From Halorussus gelatinilyticus (GTDB lineage Archaea; Halobacteriota; Halobacteria; Halobacteriales; Haladaptataceae): 64,000 nt of DNA. Positions 9,247 to 17,817 of the stretch are shown piece after piece. Location: NCBI RefSeq assembly GCF_023238445.1, contig NZ_CP096658.1, positions 868,001 to 932,000 of the forward strand. Direction: 5' to 3'. A model generated the notes under the pieces. It was not told the origin of the DNA. It ran no database searches and was given only the letters and a program-made list of their open reading frames with translations. Position numbers and translations under genes: made by a program. Positions within the stretch are counted from its first letter, which is position 1, and each line of letters starts with the position of its first letter.

Positions 9247-9407
9247 GCGGTCGCTGACGAGGGATCGAGTCGCAGATTCGGTAGCGATAGCTGGCGGCGT
9301 GGCGAACAGACGGCACGGGCGGCCCGCGAGGAGACGTGCCGTACTCCCGCTTCACTCCTCGCGGCGACGCTTAGGTCACGGACGGGGTTCGTCCCGGCTT
9401 CGGAGTT
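9247..9407. other. Intergenic sequence, no feature seen
   Basis: Downstream of the SHOCT gene. No open frame with coding character, no tRNA and no clear promoter is visible before the hairpin element at 9408. Confidence 0.5.
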
Positions 9408-9457
9408 AAACCCTCGTGCCGACGCTGGCGCGGCGCTCACGCGCGCCGCGCCAGCGT
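9408..9457. repeat. Dispersed hairpin element, copy 1
   Basis: The lead aaaccctcgtgc (9408-9419) is followed by a perfect 15-bp inverted repeat, arms 9422-9436 and 9443-9457, with a 6-nt loop. The core GCTGGCGCGGCGC and the lead recur at 15937-15982, so this is a repeated intergenic element rather than a random palindrome. It could fold as RNA or be a small non-autonomous repeat. Confidence 0.7.
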
Positions 9458-9599
9458 TCACTCGCCAGAAAGAAAGGAAAACATTTCTTTACGAAATATT
9501 CTGGTGCTTCTAGCGATTGAAGACATTGTTCAGGCCGCCGTCGCGTGCGACGGCGACCGTTCCGCCGATTTAACTCCCTCCGGCACCGACGACGAACCG

Positions 9600-10406
9600 A
9601 TGCGAGCGTTCCGAATCGCCTACGACGGGCGGCCGTTCCACGGCTTCCAGCGCCAGCCGGACGTGCCGACAGTCGAGGAGGCCGTCTTCGACGCGGCGAA
9701 CGCGCTGGGCGTCGCCGACGGGAAACCCGCGGGGTACGCCGCGGCGGGCCGGACCGACGCCGGCGTCTCGGCGGTGGCCCAGACCGTCGCGTTCGAGTGC
9801 CCCGACTGGCTGACTCCGGCCGCGCTGAACAGCGAACTCCCCGCGAGCGTCCGGGCGTGGGCGAGCGCCGACGCGCCCGACGACTTCCACGCGACCCACG
9901 ACGCCGCGTCGCGGGCGTACCGCTACCACTGCCACGCGCCCGAGGCCGACCTCGCGCGGGCGGAGCAAGCCCTCGGCCGACTCCGCGGCGAGAACGACTT
10001 CCACAACCTGACGCCCGACGACGAGAACACGGTCCGGGAGTTGCAGGCCGACGCCGAGCGCGACGACGACTACCTCGTCTTCGACCTCCGAGCGGGCGGG
10101 TTCGTCCGCGAGATGGTCCGGCGCGTCGTCTCGCTCGTCCGGGCGGTGGCGACCGGCGACGCCTCACTGGCGAAGGTCGAGCGCGTCCTCGGGCCCGAGA
10201 AAATCGACGGTCCCGAGGGCGTCGCGCCCGCGCCGGCCTACCCCCTCGTGCTGGTGGACGCGGCGTATCCGATGTTGACGTTCTCGGTGGACGACGACGC
10301 CGCCGCCAGCACCCGCGAACTCTTCGCGGCTTTGCGCGACGAGCGCGCCACGCGAACCCGCGTGGCCGCCGAGGTCGTAGAGCAGACGCGAGTTCCGGAG
10401 CCGTGA
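9600..10406 (+). CDS. truA: tRNA pseudouridine(38-40) synthase TruA
   Basis: TruA isomerises uridines 38-40 in the tRNA anticodon arm. The 268-residue protein has the opening RIAYDGRPFHGFQRQP, the catalytic-Asp motif GRTDAGVSA near residue 50, and the late motif FVREMVRR in the second half-domain. I chose the ATG at 9600; the in-frame extension back to 9504 crosses AT-rich intergenic sequence. The downstream region to 10578 holds no gene. Confidence 0.94.
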   Translation: MRAFRIAYDGRPFHGFQRQPDVPTVEEAVFDAANALGVADGKPAGYAAAGRTDAGVSAVAQTVAFECPDWLTPAALNSELPASVRAWASADAPDDFHATHDAASRAYRYHCHAPEADLARAEQALGRLRGENDFHNLTPDDENTVRELQADAERDDDYLVFDLRAGGFVREMVRRVVSLVRAVATGDASLAKVERVLGPEKIDGPEGVAPAPAYPLVLVDAAYPMLTFSVDDDAAASTRELFAALRDERATRTRVAAEVVEQTRVPEP

Positions 10407-10578
10407 GCGCGTCGGGCTTCGAAATCGGGGCCGACCGCGTCGGAAACGACGGATTTCCGCGAAGGTTTCCTCGCGTGCGCGAGCAGCAAACGACGATGGT
10501 GATGCTATCCCACGGCACCACTGTTTCGGATACCGCACTCCTATCCTCGTTTTCGAGTGACGCTCGATACGAGAGCCG

Positions 10579-11898
10579 TCAGTCCCACCCCTCGGGCCAG
10601 ATACCCGCCGCCTTCATGCCCTCCTCGTAGTCGCCCGAGCGCAGGTTTCCGGCGACCGACGCCGCGCTCGGCCGCGGAATCTCGTCGCGCGCCGCGACCT
10701 CTCGAACCAGCAACGCGGTCAGCATCGCGTGTTCGCGCAGGTTCCGGTCGTCCACCTTGTCGCGCGTGTCGGCGTGAGTGTGGCCCCATCCCCGACCGCG
10801 CTCGCCGCTCTCGCTGTGGAGTTGGAGCGCGGGCACGCCGCGCTTGAGGAACGGCCAGTGGTCGCTGAACGGGTGGACCTGCTGGCGGACCGCGATGGGC
10901 TGGTTCGCCTCGTCGGCGACCGACGCGACGAGTTCCGCCATCGTCTCGGAGCCGTGGGTGTGCGCGCGCAGGTCGCGGAACCGGCCCGCGCCGTCCACGT
11001 TCACGACCGCGCGGACCGAATCGAGGTCGAGTCGCTCGGCGAGCGCGTCCGCCCCGAGCAGGCCGGTCTCCTCGCACCCGACGCCCGCGACCCGGACTCT
11101 GGTGTCGAGGTCCATCTCCGCCAGCAGGTGGGCCGCCGCGACGACGACGGTGATGCCACAGCCGTTGTCGAGCGCACCCTCCGCGATGTCGTGGGCGTCG
11201 TGGTGGCCGACGACGAGGATTTCGTCTTCCGTTTCCGGGCCGAGTTGAGCGTGCGCGTTGTGACTCCTTCCGGGCGTCGTCTCGGCGTCCACGCGGAGGT
11301 GGGCCTGCGCGCCCCGGTCGGCGTAGTCGGTCAGCCAGTCGCCGGTTTCGAGACTGACGCCGACGCCGGGAATCGCGGCCTCGCGGTCGAACCGGAGCGA
11401 CCCGGTGGGCGGCAGTTGGCCCGCCTTGTGGTTCCGGAAGACGAACGCCTCGGCCCCGGCCGCCGCGGCGTGGCCGAACTTCTCCATCCGGTGGACGAAT
11501 CTGGAGCCCTTCGGCGTCGTCGTGGACGCGACCACGATGTTGCCCTCCACGTCCACCGCGTCCAACTCGTCGGGCGTGCCGTGGCCCGCGTCCACGAGTT
11601 CGCCGCTGACCTCCCCCGCCGGGGAGTAGGGAAGCGCGATGGTCTCGAACGACCGCTCCACGGGGTCGGTGACGGCGAGTTCGGCGTCGCCGCGCGTCCA
11701 GCGAGTCATCTCGAACGACTCGACTTCGACCTCGCGTGCGCCCGCTCGCTCGAACCCCTCGGCCACGAGGTCGGCCGCGCGACGCTCGCCGGGTGACCCG
11801 CCCATCCGGTCGCCGATTTCGGTCAGTCGCGTGATGAACTCCCACGGATAGTCGTCGCGCCACGCCTCCCCCAGCGCGGCGGCGGTCTCCGGGTTCAT
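10579..11898 (-). CDS. M28 family zinc aminopeptidase/carboxypeptidase
   Basis: The 439-residue protein is a di-zinc exopeptidase of family M28. Candidate metal ligands in order are His/Asp in GHHDAHD and LDNGCGI, the catalytic Glu pair in GCEETGLLGA, Asp in VVNVDGAGR, and His in VHPFSDHWPF. A protease-associated-like insertion separates the N-terminal helix region from the metal motifs. No signal peptide is visible, so it is probably cytoplasmic. The ATG at 11898 fits the family; an in-frame codon at 11979 would add 27 non-conserved residues. Confidence 0.87.
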   Translation of the reverse strand: MNPETAAALGEAWRDDYPWEFITRLTEIGDRMGGSPGERRAADLVAEGFERAGAREVEVESFEMTRWTRGDAELAVTDPVERSFETIALPYSPAGEVSGELVDAGHGTPDELDAVDVEGNIVVASTTTPKGSRFVHRMEKFGHAAAAGAEAFVFRNHKAGQLPPTGSLRFDREAAIPGVGVSLETGDWLTDYADRGAQAHLRVDAETTPGRSHNAHAQLGPETEDEILVVGHHDAHDIAEGALDNGCGITVVVAAAHLLAEMDLDTRVRVAGVGCEETGLLGADALAERLDLDSVRAVVNVDGAGRFRDLRAHTHGSETMAELVASVADEANQPIAVRQQVHPFSDHWPFLKRGVPALQLHSESGERGRGWGHTHADTRDKVDDRNLREHAMLTALLVREVAARDEIPRPSAASVAGNLRSGDYEEGMKAAGIWPEGWD

Positions 11899-12053
11899 GG
11901 TCGGGAAGTGCGCTCCGGACCGTGAAAAGTCTCGGGCTACGCAATCTCGGTTGCGGGGTTCGATACCGCTAGACCGCACAACACCGCCCGGACAATCGGA
12001 ACACGCATTCGGAATGACAAAGGCTTACAACCGCGGTTTCCTAATCAGAGGGT

Positions 12054-13844
12054 ATGAGTTCGGTTCCCGAGCGGTCGGAGATAGAGTCGAAGTACAAGTG
12101 GGACTTGGAGAGCATCTACGCGACCGACGACGAGTGGGAGGCGGCCTACGAGGAGGTCGAGGAGCGCCTCGACGAGCTGTCGGCCTACGAGGGCCGGGCC
12201 ACCGAGGACGGCGAGACCCTGCTCTCGGTCCTCGAACTCCGCGACGACGTGTATCGGACCGTCGAGCAGGTCGTCAGCTACGCCCGGATGCGGAAGGACG
12301 AGAACACCGCCGACCAGCACTATCAGGCGCTCTCGTCCCGCGGGATGTCGCTGGCCTCCCAGACCGACAGCGCGAGCAGCTTTCTCGAACCCGAAATTCA
12401 GGACCTGGACCGCGACGAACTCGACCGGATGATAGAGGAGACCGACGGACTGGAGCTCTACGACCACTACCTCCACGACGTGCTTCGGACCGCCGAACAC
12501 ACCCGGTCGGCCGAGGTCGAGAACGTGCTGGCCGAACTCGGCGAGGTCACGAGCGCCTCGGGCGAGGTCTACAACATGCTGATGGACTCGGACATGGAGT
12601 TCCCGACCGTCGAGAAACCCGACGGCGAGTCGGTCGAGATTACCCAGAGCAACCTCACACGACTCCTGAAGAACCCCGACCGCGAGTTCCGCCAGACCGT
12701 CTACGAGAGCTTCTTCGACGAAATCGGCGAGTACCACAACACCATCGGCACCACGTTCAAGAACAGCGTGAAGACCGACGTGCAACTCGCGCGAATCCGC
12801 GACTACGACACCGCCCGCGAGGACGCGATGGACGGGCCGAACGTCCCGGTCGAGGTGTACGACAACCTCGTGGACACGGTGCGGGACAACCTCGACAAAC
12901 TCCACCGCCACGCCGAACTCAAGCGCGAGAGTCTGGGCGTGGACGAACTCCGGATGTGGGACCTCTACATGCCCATGACCGAGACCGAGACCCCCGACGT
13001 GGAGTACGAGCAGGCCCGCGAGTACGTCGTGGAGGCGCTGGGCGCGCTCGGCGACGACTACCAGCGCCGCATCGAGGAGGGCTTCGAGTCGCGCTGGGTG
13101 GACGTCTACGAGACCGAGAACAAGCGCTCGGGCGCGTACAGCGGCGGCACCTACGACACCCAGCCGTTCATCCTGATGAACTATCAGGACGACATCTCCT
13201 CGATGTTCACGCTGGCCCACGAACTCGGCCACTCGCTCCACAGCCAACTCACCAGCGAGAACCAGCCCTACGTCTACGGCGACTACGAAATCTTCGTCGC
13301 GGAGGTCGCCAGCACCGTCAACGAGGCGCTGCTGACCAACCACCTGCTCGACACCGTGGAGGACCCGACCTTCCGGCGGCACGTCCTCAACGAGTATCTG
13401 GAGCGGTTCCGCTCGACGCTCTACCGCCAGACGATGTTCGCGGCCTTCGAACACGAGGTCCACCAGTTGGTCGAGGACGACGAGGCGCTCACGCCCGGCA
13501 AGGCCGACGAAATCTACGGCGACCTGAAAGCGGAATTCTACGAGCCGGCGGTCGTGGACGACCGCATCGCCCGTGAGTGGGCGCGCATCCCGCACTTCTA
13601 CCGAGCCTACTACGTCTACCAGTACAGCACCGGCATCAGCGCCGCGGTCGCGCTCGCCGACGGCATTCTGAACGACGGCGACGAGGCCGCCGACCGCTAC
13701 CTCCAGTTCCTCCAGGGCGGGTCGCGGGAGTACCCCCTCGAACTGCTCGAAACCGCGGGCGTGGACATGTCCTCGCCCGAACCCATCCAGCGCGCGCTCG
13801 ACGTGTACGACGACCACCTCGACGAGATGGAATCGCTCATCTGA
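12054..13844 (+). CDS. pepF: Oligoendopeptidase F (M3 family)
   Basis: PepF hydrolyses short cytoplasmic peptides using one zinc ion. The 596-residue protein has the thimet motif HELGHSLH at about residues 389-396, with the downstream Glu ligand in [16 protein letters not shown], and the Tyr-rich substrate loop near the end ([12 protein letters not shown]). Length matches the family (about 600). A TATA-like gcttacaacc lies about 30 nt before the ATG, suggesting a leaderless transcript. It is divergent from the M28 peptidase gene. Confidence 0.95.
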   Translation: MSSVPERSEIESKYKWDLESIYATDDEWEAAYEEVEERLDELSAYEGRATEDGETLLSVLELRDDVYRTVEQVVSYARMRKDENTADQHYQALSSRGMSLASQTDSASSFLEPEIQDLDRDELDRMIEETDGLELYDHYLHDVLRTAEHTRSAEVENVLAELGEVTSASGEVYNMLMDSDMEFPTVEKPDGESVEITQSNLTRLLKNPDREFRQTVYESFFDEIGEYHNTIGTTFKNSVKTDVQLARIRDYDTAREDAMDGPNVPVEVYDNLVDTVRDNLDKLHRHAELKRESLGVDELRMWDLYMPMTETETPDVEYEQAREYVVEALGALGDDYQRRIEEGFESRWVDVYETENKRSGAYSGGTYDTQPFILMNYQDDISSMFTLAHELGHSLHSQLTSENQPYVYGDYEIFVAEVASTVNEALLTNHLLDTVEDPTFRRHVLNEYLERFRSTLYRQTMFAAFEHEVHQLVEDDEALTPGKADEIYGDLKAEFYEPAVVDDRIAREWARIPHFYRAYYVYQYSTGISAAVALADGILNDGDEAADRYLQFLQGGSREYPLELLETAGVDMSSPEPIQRALDVYDDHLDEMESLI

Positions 13845-13885
13845 GGCGTCCCGAGCGCCGACCTGTCGCGAGTACCGACCCGGTT

Positions 13886-13965
13886 CCGCGCCGAACCGTC
13901 CCCGCGCCGAACCGTCCCCGCGCCGAACCGTCCCCGCGCCGAACCGTCCCCGCGCCGAACCGTCC
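13886..13965. repeat. Five tandem copies of a 16-bp unit
   Basis: The 16-bp unit ccgcgccgaaccgtcc is repeated five times without a mismatch directly after pepF. The last copy forms the left arm of a hairpin with the sequence that follows. The unit length is not a multiple of three, so it is not a peptide repeat. Confidence 0.85.
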
Positions 13966-13976
13966 GGTTCGGCGCG
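13951..13976 (+). terminator. Hairpin at the end of the tandem repeat, possible terminator
   Basis: Perfect 11-bp arms (13951-13961 and 13966-13976) flank the loop gtcc about 110 bp after the pepF stop. There is no T-run directly after it, so termination is only a possibility. Confidence 0.4.
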
Positions 13977-14206
13977 TCCGCGACATCACGAAACCCATCG
14001 AGGCCATCGAGCGGGTGGCCGACGCCATCGCGGACGGCGGACTCGACGCGCTGGTGGGCGAATTTCGGCTTCCCGAGTCCGCTCGTCCGGCGGGAGCGGA
14101 GGCGGGGACGGAGAACGCGGAGCGTCGAACGGCGAGGCGGTCCGCCGATGCGGACCGACGACTGCGAAAGATTTTTTTGCGGTGAAGCGGCCGAGACCCA
14201 AAGGCA
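13977..14206. other. Intergenic stretch with a coding-like frame, no start codon
   Basis: From about 13985 to 14185 the + strand reads [19 protein letters not shown] and onward in a frame with normal third-position GC. It has no ATG, no family I recognise, and decays into Arg/Ala-rich sequence. It may be a remnant of a gene 3' end. A T-run (14172-14178) follows. Confidence 0.35.
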
Positions 14207-14214
14207 CTTTTAAG
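14207..14214 (+). promoter_or_regulatory. TATA box for pan
   Basis: The sequence cttttaag lies about 28-35 nt before the ATG at 14242, the expected position for a leaderless haloarchaeal promoter. Confidence 0.6.
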
Positions 14215-14241
14215 CCCGCAACCTACGGACGGGTAGCAACG

Positions 14242-15480
14242 ATGTCGCGTAGCCCACCTCTCCCCGACCAACCGACACTCGAACTCGACCCCGAAATGAC
14301 AGACAGGGAGCGGCTGGCGGCGCTCCGTGAGCACTTCGCCGATATCGTGGACGTGAACGCCACGCTCGAAGAGCGACTCGACGACGCCCGCGAGCGCCGC
14401 GAGGACCTCCGCGAGGAAGTGGACAAACTCGAACGCGAGAACGAGACGCTGAAGACGACCTCGCTGTACGTCGCCACCGCCGAGGAGCTGACCGACGACG
14501 GCATCGTCATCAAACAGCACGGCAACAATCAGGAGGTGCTGACCGAGGTCTCGCCCAAGCTCCGCGAGAAGATCGAGTCGGGCGACCGCGTGGCGGTCAA
14601 CGACTCCTTCACGGTCCAGACCGTGCTGGAAGCCGAGAAGGACGCTCGCGCACAGGCGATGGAAGTGGACGAGTCGCCGGACGTCACCTACGACGAAATC
14701 GGGGGCCTCGAAGACCAGATGCAGGAGGTCCGCGAGGCGGTCGAGCAACCTCTCGAAAACCCCGAGCAGTTCGAGCAAGTCGGTATCGAACCGCCGAGCG
14801 GCGTCCTCCTGCACGGTCCGCCCGGAACCGGGAAGACGATGCTGGCGAAAGCGGTCGCCAACCAGACCGACGCGACCTTCATCAAGATGGCCGGCTCGGA
14901 ACTCGTCCAGAAGTTCATCGGCGAGGGCGCGAAGCTGGTCCGTGACCTCTTCGAGTTGGCCAGCCAGCGAGAGCCGGCCATCGTCTTCATCGACGAGATA
15001 GACGCCGTGGCTTCGAAGCGGACCGACTCGAAGACCTCGGGCGACGCCGAGGTCCAGCGGACGATGATGCAACTGCTCTCGGAGATGGACGGCTTCGAAG
15101 ACCGCGGCGATATTCGCATCATGGCCGCGACCAACCGCTTCGACATGCTCGACCGCGCCATCCTCCGGCCCGGCCGCTTCGACCGCCTCATCGAAGTGCC
15201 CGAACCCGACGAGGAGGCCCGGCACAAGATTCTGGACATCCACACCCGCAACATGGGCGTCGCCGACGACGTGGACTTCGACAAACTCGCCGCGGAGACC
15301 GAGGGCAAGAGCGGCGCGGACATCGAGAGCCTGACCACCGAGGCGGGCATGTTCGCCATCCGCGACGAGCGCACGGAGGTCCGCCAGTCGGACTTCGAGG
15401 ACGCCTTGGAGAAGATGGACGAGAACGACGAGGAGACCGGCATCGTCACCAAGGGGTCGCTGCCGAGCTACGCCTACTGA
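14242..15480 (+). CDS. pan: Proteasome-activating nucleotidase PAN
   Basis: PAN is the hexameric AAA ATPase that unfolds proteins and feeds them into the 20S proteasome. The 412-residue protein has an N-terminal coiled coil (about residues 22-72, rich in Glu/Arg/Leu), an OB-like domain, Walker A GPPGTGKT at 192-199, Walker B IVFIDEID near 250, and the second region of homology with paired Arg in RPGRFDR. The C-terminus ends SYAY. In other PANs a hydrophobic-Tyr-X tail opens the 20S gate; here the penultimate residue is Ala. The start is supported by a TATA box 28 nt upstream. Confidence 0.95.
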   Translation: MSRSPPLPDQPTLELDPEMTDRERLAALREHFADIVDVNATLEERLDDARERREDLREEVDKLERENETLKTTSLYVATAEELTDDGIVIKQHGNNQEVLTEVSPKLREKIESGDRVAVNDSFTVQTVLEAEKDARAQAMEVDESPDVTYDEIGGLEDQMQEVREAVEQPLENPEQFEQVGIEPPSGVLLHGPPGTGKTMLAKAVANQTDATFIKMAGSELVQKFIGEGAKLVRDLFELASQREPAIVFIDEIDAVASKRTDSKTSGDAEVQRTMMQLLSEMDGFEDRGDIRIMAATNRFDMLDRAILRPGRFDRLIEVPEPDEEARHKILDIHTRNMGVADDVDFDKLAAETEGKSGADIESLTTEAGMFAIRDERTEVRQSDFEDALEKMDENDEETGIVTKGSLPSYAY

Positions 15481-15608
15481 GGTCGGGGTTCGGGCTACGA
15501 CGTTTCTCTTCGCTTTCTTCGACGCCATCGAGTCGCTACGCTCCGGTTTCGCTATGCGTCACCGCCGAGCGCTCGGCAACAGTTTAAACGACGAGGAGAA
15601 GAGACGTC

Positions 15609-15884
15609 TCAGTCGTCGTCCACGACGACTTCGACGGGAGCGTCCTCGGCGGCCATCGTCTGCTCTTGGCCCTTGCGCTCGTGCCAGAGGAGCGCGCCGG
15701 CGACGGCCAGCACGATCCACGACCGCCAGTTGGCGAGGTTGAGCGTGTAGCCGATGCCGAAGGGCTTCTCGACCAGCATCCCCTCGTCGGGTTTCCAGTA
15801 CGACGAGAGCATCCGTCCGATGCTCGGTCGCTCGAAGTTGTACGGCACGCCGAAGAGTTCGCCAGTGCTGGGCTTGTCTGCCAT
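15609..15884 (-). CDS. DUF5808-like small membrane protein
   Basis: The 91-residue haloarchaeal protein has a conserved N-terminal block (FGVPYNFERPSIGRMLSSYW, then PFGIGYTLNLANWRSW). One transmembrane helix (about residues 54-68) and an acidic tail (VEVVVDDD) follow. I associate this pattern with the DUF5808 family, with moderate certainty. No function is known. It is convergent with pan. Confidence 0.7.
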   Translation of the reverse strand: MADKPSTGELFGVPYNFERPSIGRMLSSYWKPDEGMLVEKPFGIGYTLNLANWRSWIVLAVAGALLWHERKGQEQTMAAEDAPVEVVVDDD

Positions 15885-15936
15885 GCGAGAAGTGTACGTC
15901 GGAGAGGAATAAAGTGCTTTGGCTACCGGTTCAGCG

Positions 15937-15982
15937 AAACCTCGTGCGTTGCTGGCGCGGCGCTCGTGCGCCGCGCCAGCAA
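15937..15982. repeat. Dispersed hairpin element, copy 2
   Basis: The lead aaacctcgtgc (15937-15947) precedes a perfect 15-bp inverted repeat, arms 15949-15963 and 15968-15982, loop tcgt. Lead and stem core match the element at 9408-9457; the outer stem bases differ but are compensated, so the base pairing is conserved. Confidence 0.7.
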
Positions 15983-16010
15983 TACGCTGGAGAATCCGGA
16001 CGCGACCGGT

Positions 16011-16730
16011 TCACGAGTCGCGCCGGTCGGCGATGGCGTCGGCGTGGCGCTCCACGAGGCGGCCGAAGACCTCGGTCTCCCGGCGCTCCTGCACCTCGGC
16101 CGGGGCGTCGTCGCGCATCCGGGCCTTGACCGCTCGCAGCGTCTCGGCGTCGTTGTCGGCGAGTTCGTCGGCGACCGCTCGCGGGTCCTCGGTCACCCGC
16201 GAGACGAGACCCATCCGGAGCGCGGAGTCGGCGTCCACGGTCCGACCCGAGAGCGCGAGGTCCAGCGCCTCGCCCTCGCCGACGACGCGGGGCAGGCGGA
16301 CCGTCCCGCCCCACGCGCCGAAGAGACCGAGTTTCACGCCCGGTTCCGCGAAGGTCGCCTCGGGCGTGGCGACCCGGAGGTCCGCGGCGAGCGCCAGTTC
16401 GACGCCGCCGCCGCGCGCCGGGCCGTCGATGCCCGCGACGACCGCGCTCTCGGCGTCTTCGATGGCGTTGGCGACGCGTTGGCCTCGCTCGGCGAACTCC
16501 TCCGCGGCGGGGCCGTCGAGGTCGGCCACCACGTCGAGGTCCGCGCCCGCGCAGAACGCCGGGCCCGCGCCCCGGAGGTAGACGACCGGTCGGTCGGTCC
16601 CGCTGACGGCGGCTTCGAGCGCGTCGAGGGCCGCGGGGGTGAGCGCGTTGCGTCGCTCCGGCCGGTCGAGGGTCACGACGCGGACCGACTCGGCGTCTCG
16701 GATTCGAATCGCTGACCTGTTAGCTGGCAC
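16011..16730 (-). CDS. Enoyl-CoA hydratase/isomerase (crotonase) family protein
   Basis: The 239-residue protein has the crotonase fold: the oxyanion-hole segment FCAGADLDVV, and GPARGGGVELALAADLRVA with the first catalytic Glu. The second motif reads EPGVKLGLFGAWGGT. Hydratases have Glu right after the Pro (PE); here it is Gly. This argues against classical enoyl-CoA hydratase chemistry and for an isomerase-, hydrolase- or decarboxylase-type member. The CoA ester substrate is unknown, and no fatty-acid gene is adjacent. Confidence 0.82.
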   Translation of the reverse strand: MPANRSAIRIRDAESVRVVTLDRPERRNALTPAALDALEAAVSGTDRPVVYLRGAGPAFCAGADLDVVADLDGPAAEEFAERGQRVANAIEDAESAVVAGIDGPARGGGVELALAADLRVATPEATFAEPGVKLGLFGAWGGTVRLPRVVGEGEALDLALSGRTVDADSALRMGLVSRVTEDPRAVADELADNDAETLRAVKARMRDDAPAEVQERRETEVFGRLVERHADAIADRRDS

Positions 16731-16800
16731 GGCTGGTCACGTTCGCACCTCGGAGTCGCTTTCCAAAGGTCTTTGGCGACTCCGTCGTAAGACCCGGTTA

Positions 16801-17580
16801 ATGGAAGCGGCCGTCCGGGCACGAAAAGCAGGACGACAGGCGGTGCGAGACGTGTCGCCCGACCCTCTCCGCGAACGCATCGACGCTCTCCTCGGCGAGT
16901 CGGCTATGGTACCGGGGGTTCTGGCGCTCGCGTCAGCACACGCAGTCGAGGGTGCAGGCCCAACGAGCGTCGCTCCGGAGGCGTCCGACGACGAGCGGAC
17001 GAACGGGGCGACGCCGGCGGGAGCGACGACCGAGTCCGTCGGGGGCGACGCCGGTCGAACGGGAAGCGACACCGGGCCGGTCGGCGTCGAAGAGCGCGCC
17101 GCCGGCGTCCAACTCATCTACGAGGGACTGCGACTCACGCGGGCGCTCGCCGACGACCCGCCGTGGGAACGCGACCTGCCACACACCGACAGCAACATCG
17201 ACATCCTCGCGGCCGACGTGATGGTCGCCCGCGGGTTCTCGCTGCTGGCCCGGACCGAGGCCGCGGACAAGGCGGTCGAGACGGTCCAGTCGTTCGGCCG
17301 CGACGAGACCGACGAGCAACAGGGCCGGGCGGTCTCGACGCGCGCGCTGGAGACCGACGTCTTCGAACTCGCCGTGGTCGCGGGCACCACCGCGTTCGGC
17401 GCGACTCCCTCCGACGCGCTGGTGGCCTACGCCGGGGAGTTAGCCGAGTCGCTCGACGGCGACAGCCCGGAACCCCCCGAGTCCGTCTCCGAAGCGGTCG
17501 AGGAGGCCGTCGCCGACGCGCCGAACCCCCGGCAGTTCGGCCCGGCCGAAGACCCCCAGCCGTCGGCGACCGACCCGTGA
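16801..17580 (+). CDS. Conserved haloarchaeal protein, possibly DUF7114, resembling a degenerate isoprenyl synthase
   Basis: This 259-residue, mostly helical protein has an acidic low-complexity insert (about residues 60-100). The segment IDILAADVMVARGFSLLARTEAADKAVETVQSFG recalls the helices around the LAGD region of trans-isoprenyl diphosphate synthases. The Asp-rich DDxxD motifs are missing, so catalysis as a prenyl synthase is unlikely. I think it corresponds to the haloarchaeal DUF7114 family but cannot confirm it. The ATG at 16801 gives the best coding start. Confidence 0.6.
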   Translation: MEAAVRARKAGRQAVRDVSPDPLRERIDALLGESAMVPGVLALASAHAVEGAGPTSVAPEASDDERTNGATPAGATTESVGGDAGRTGSDTGPVGVEERAAGVQLIYEGLRLTRALADDPPWERDLPHTDSNIDILAADVMVARGFSLLARTEAADKAVETVQSFGRDETDEQQGRAVSTRALETDVFELAVVAGTTAFGATPSDALVAYAGELAESLDGDSPEPPESVSEAVEEAVADAPNPRQFGPAEDPQPSATDP

Positions 17581-17665
17581 CTCGTACTCCCGTGCCCTGT
17601 CGTGAATCGAAACGCCTAAAGAGGTTTCCGGGCATACCATGAAACGCGCCGAAGTGGCGGAGTGC

Positions 17666-17737
17666 GCCTGGGTAGCTTAGAGGTAAAGCGCGTCCTTGGT
17701 AAGGACGAGAGCCCGGGTTCAAATCCCGGCCTAGGCT
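17666..17737 (+). tRNA. tRNA-Thr (anticodon GGT)
   Basis: The 72-nt cloverleaf has a 7-bp acceptor stem (gcctggg with cctaggc, one G-U pair), a D-stem gctt/aagc, and anticodon stem cgtcc/ggacg around loop ttggtaa with anticodon GGT. The T-stem is ccggg/cccgg with loop ttcaaat. The discriminator base is T, as usual for archaeal tRNA-Thr. No intron is present and CCA is not encoded. Confidence 0.95.
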
Positions 17738-17817
17738 CTTTCTGCGATTCACTCTCCTTCGGAGCAGCGCGTCCGTCCGACGCCGCGAAAAACAGCCGAA
17801 AAGTCGTTACTTCGCGG

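Noticed and set aside
17648-17665. Sequence gccgaagtggcggagtgc directly before tRNA-Thr, resembling the start of a class II tRNA
   Set aside because: There is no room for a second cloverleaf and no matching 3' acceptor half; probably chance.
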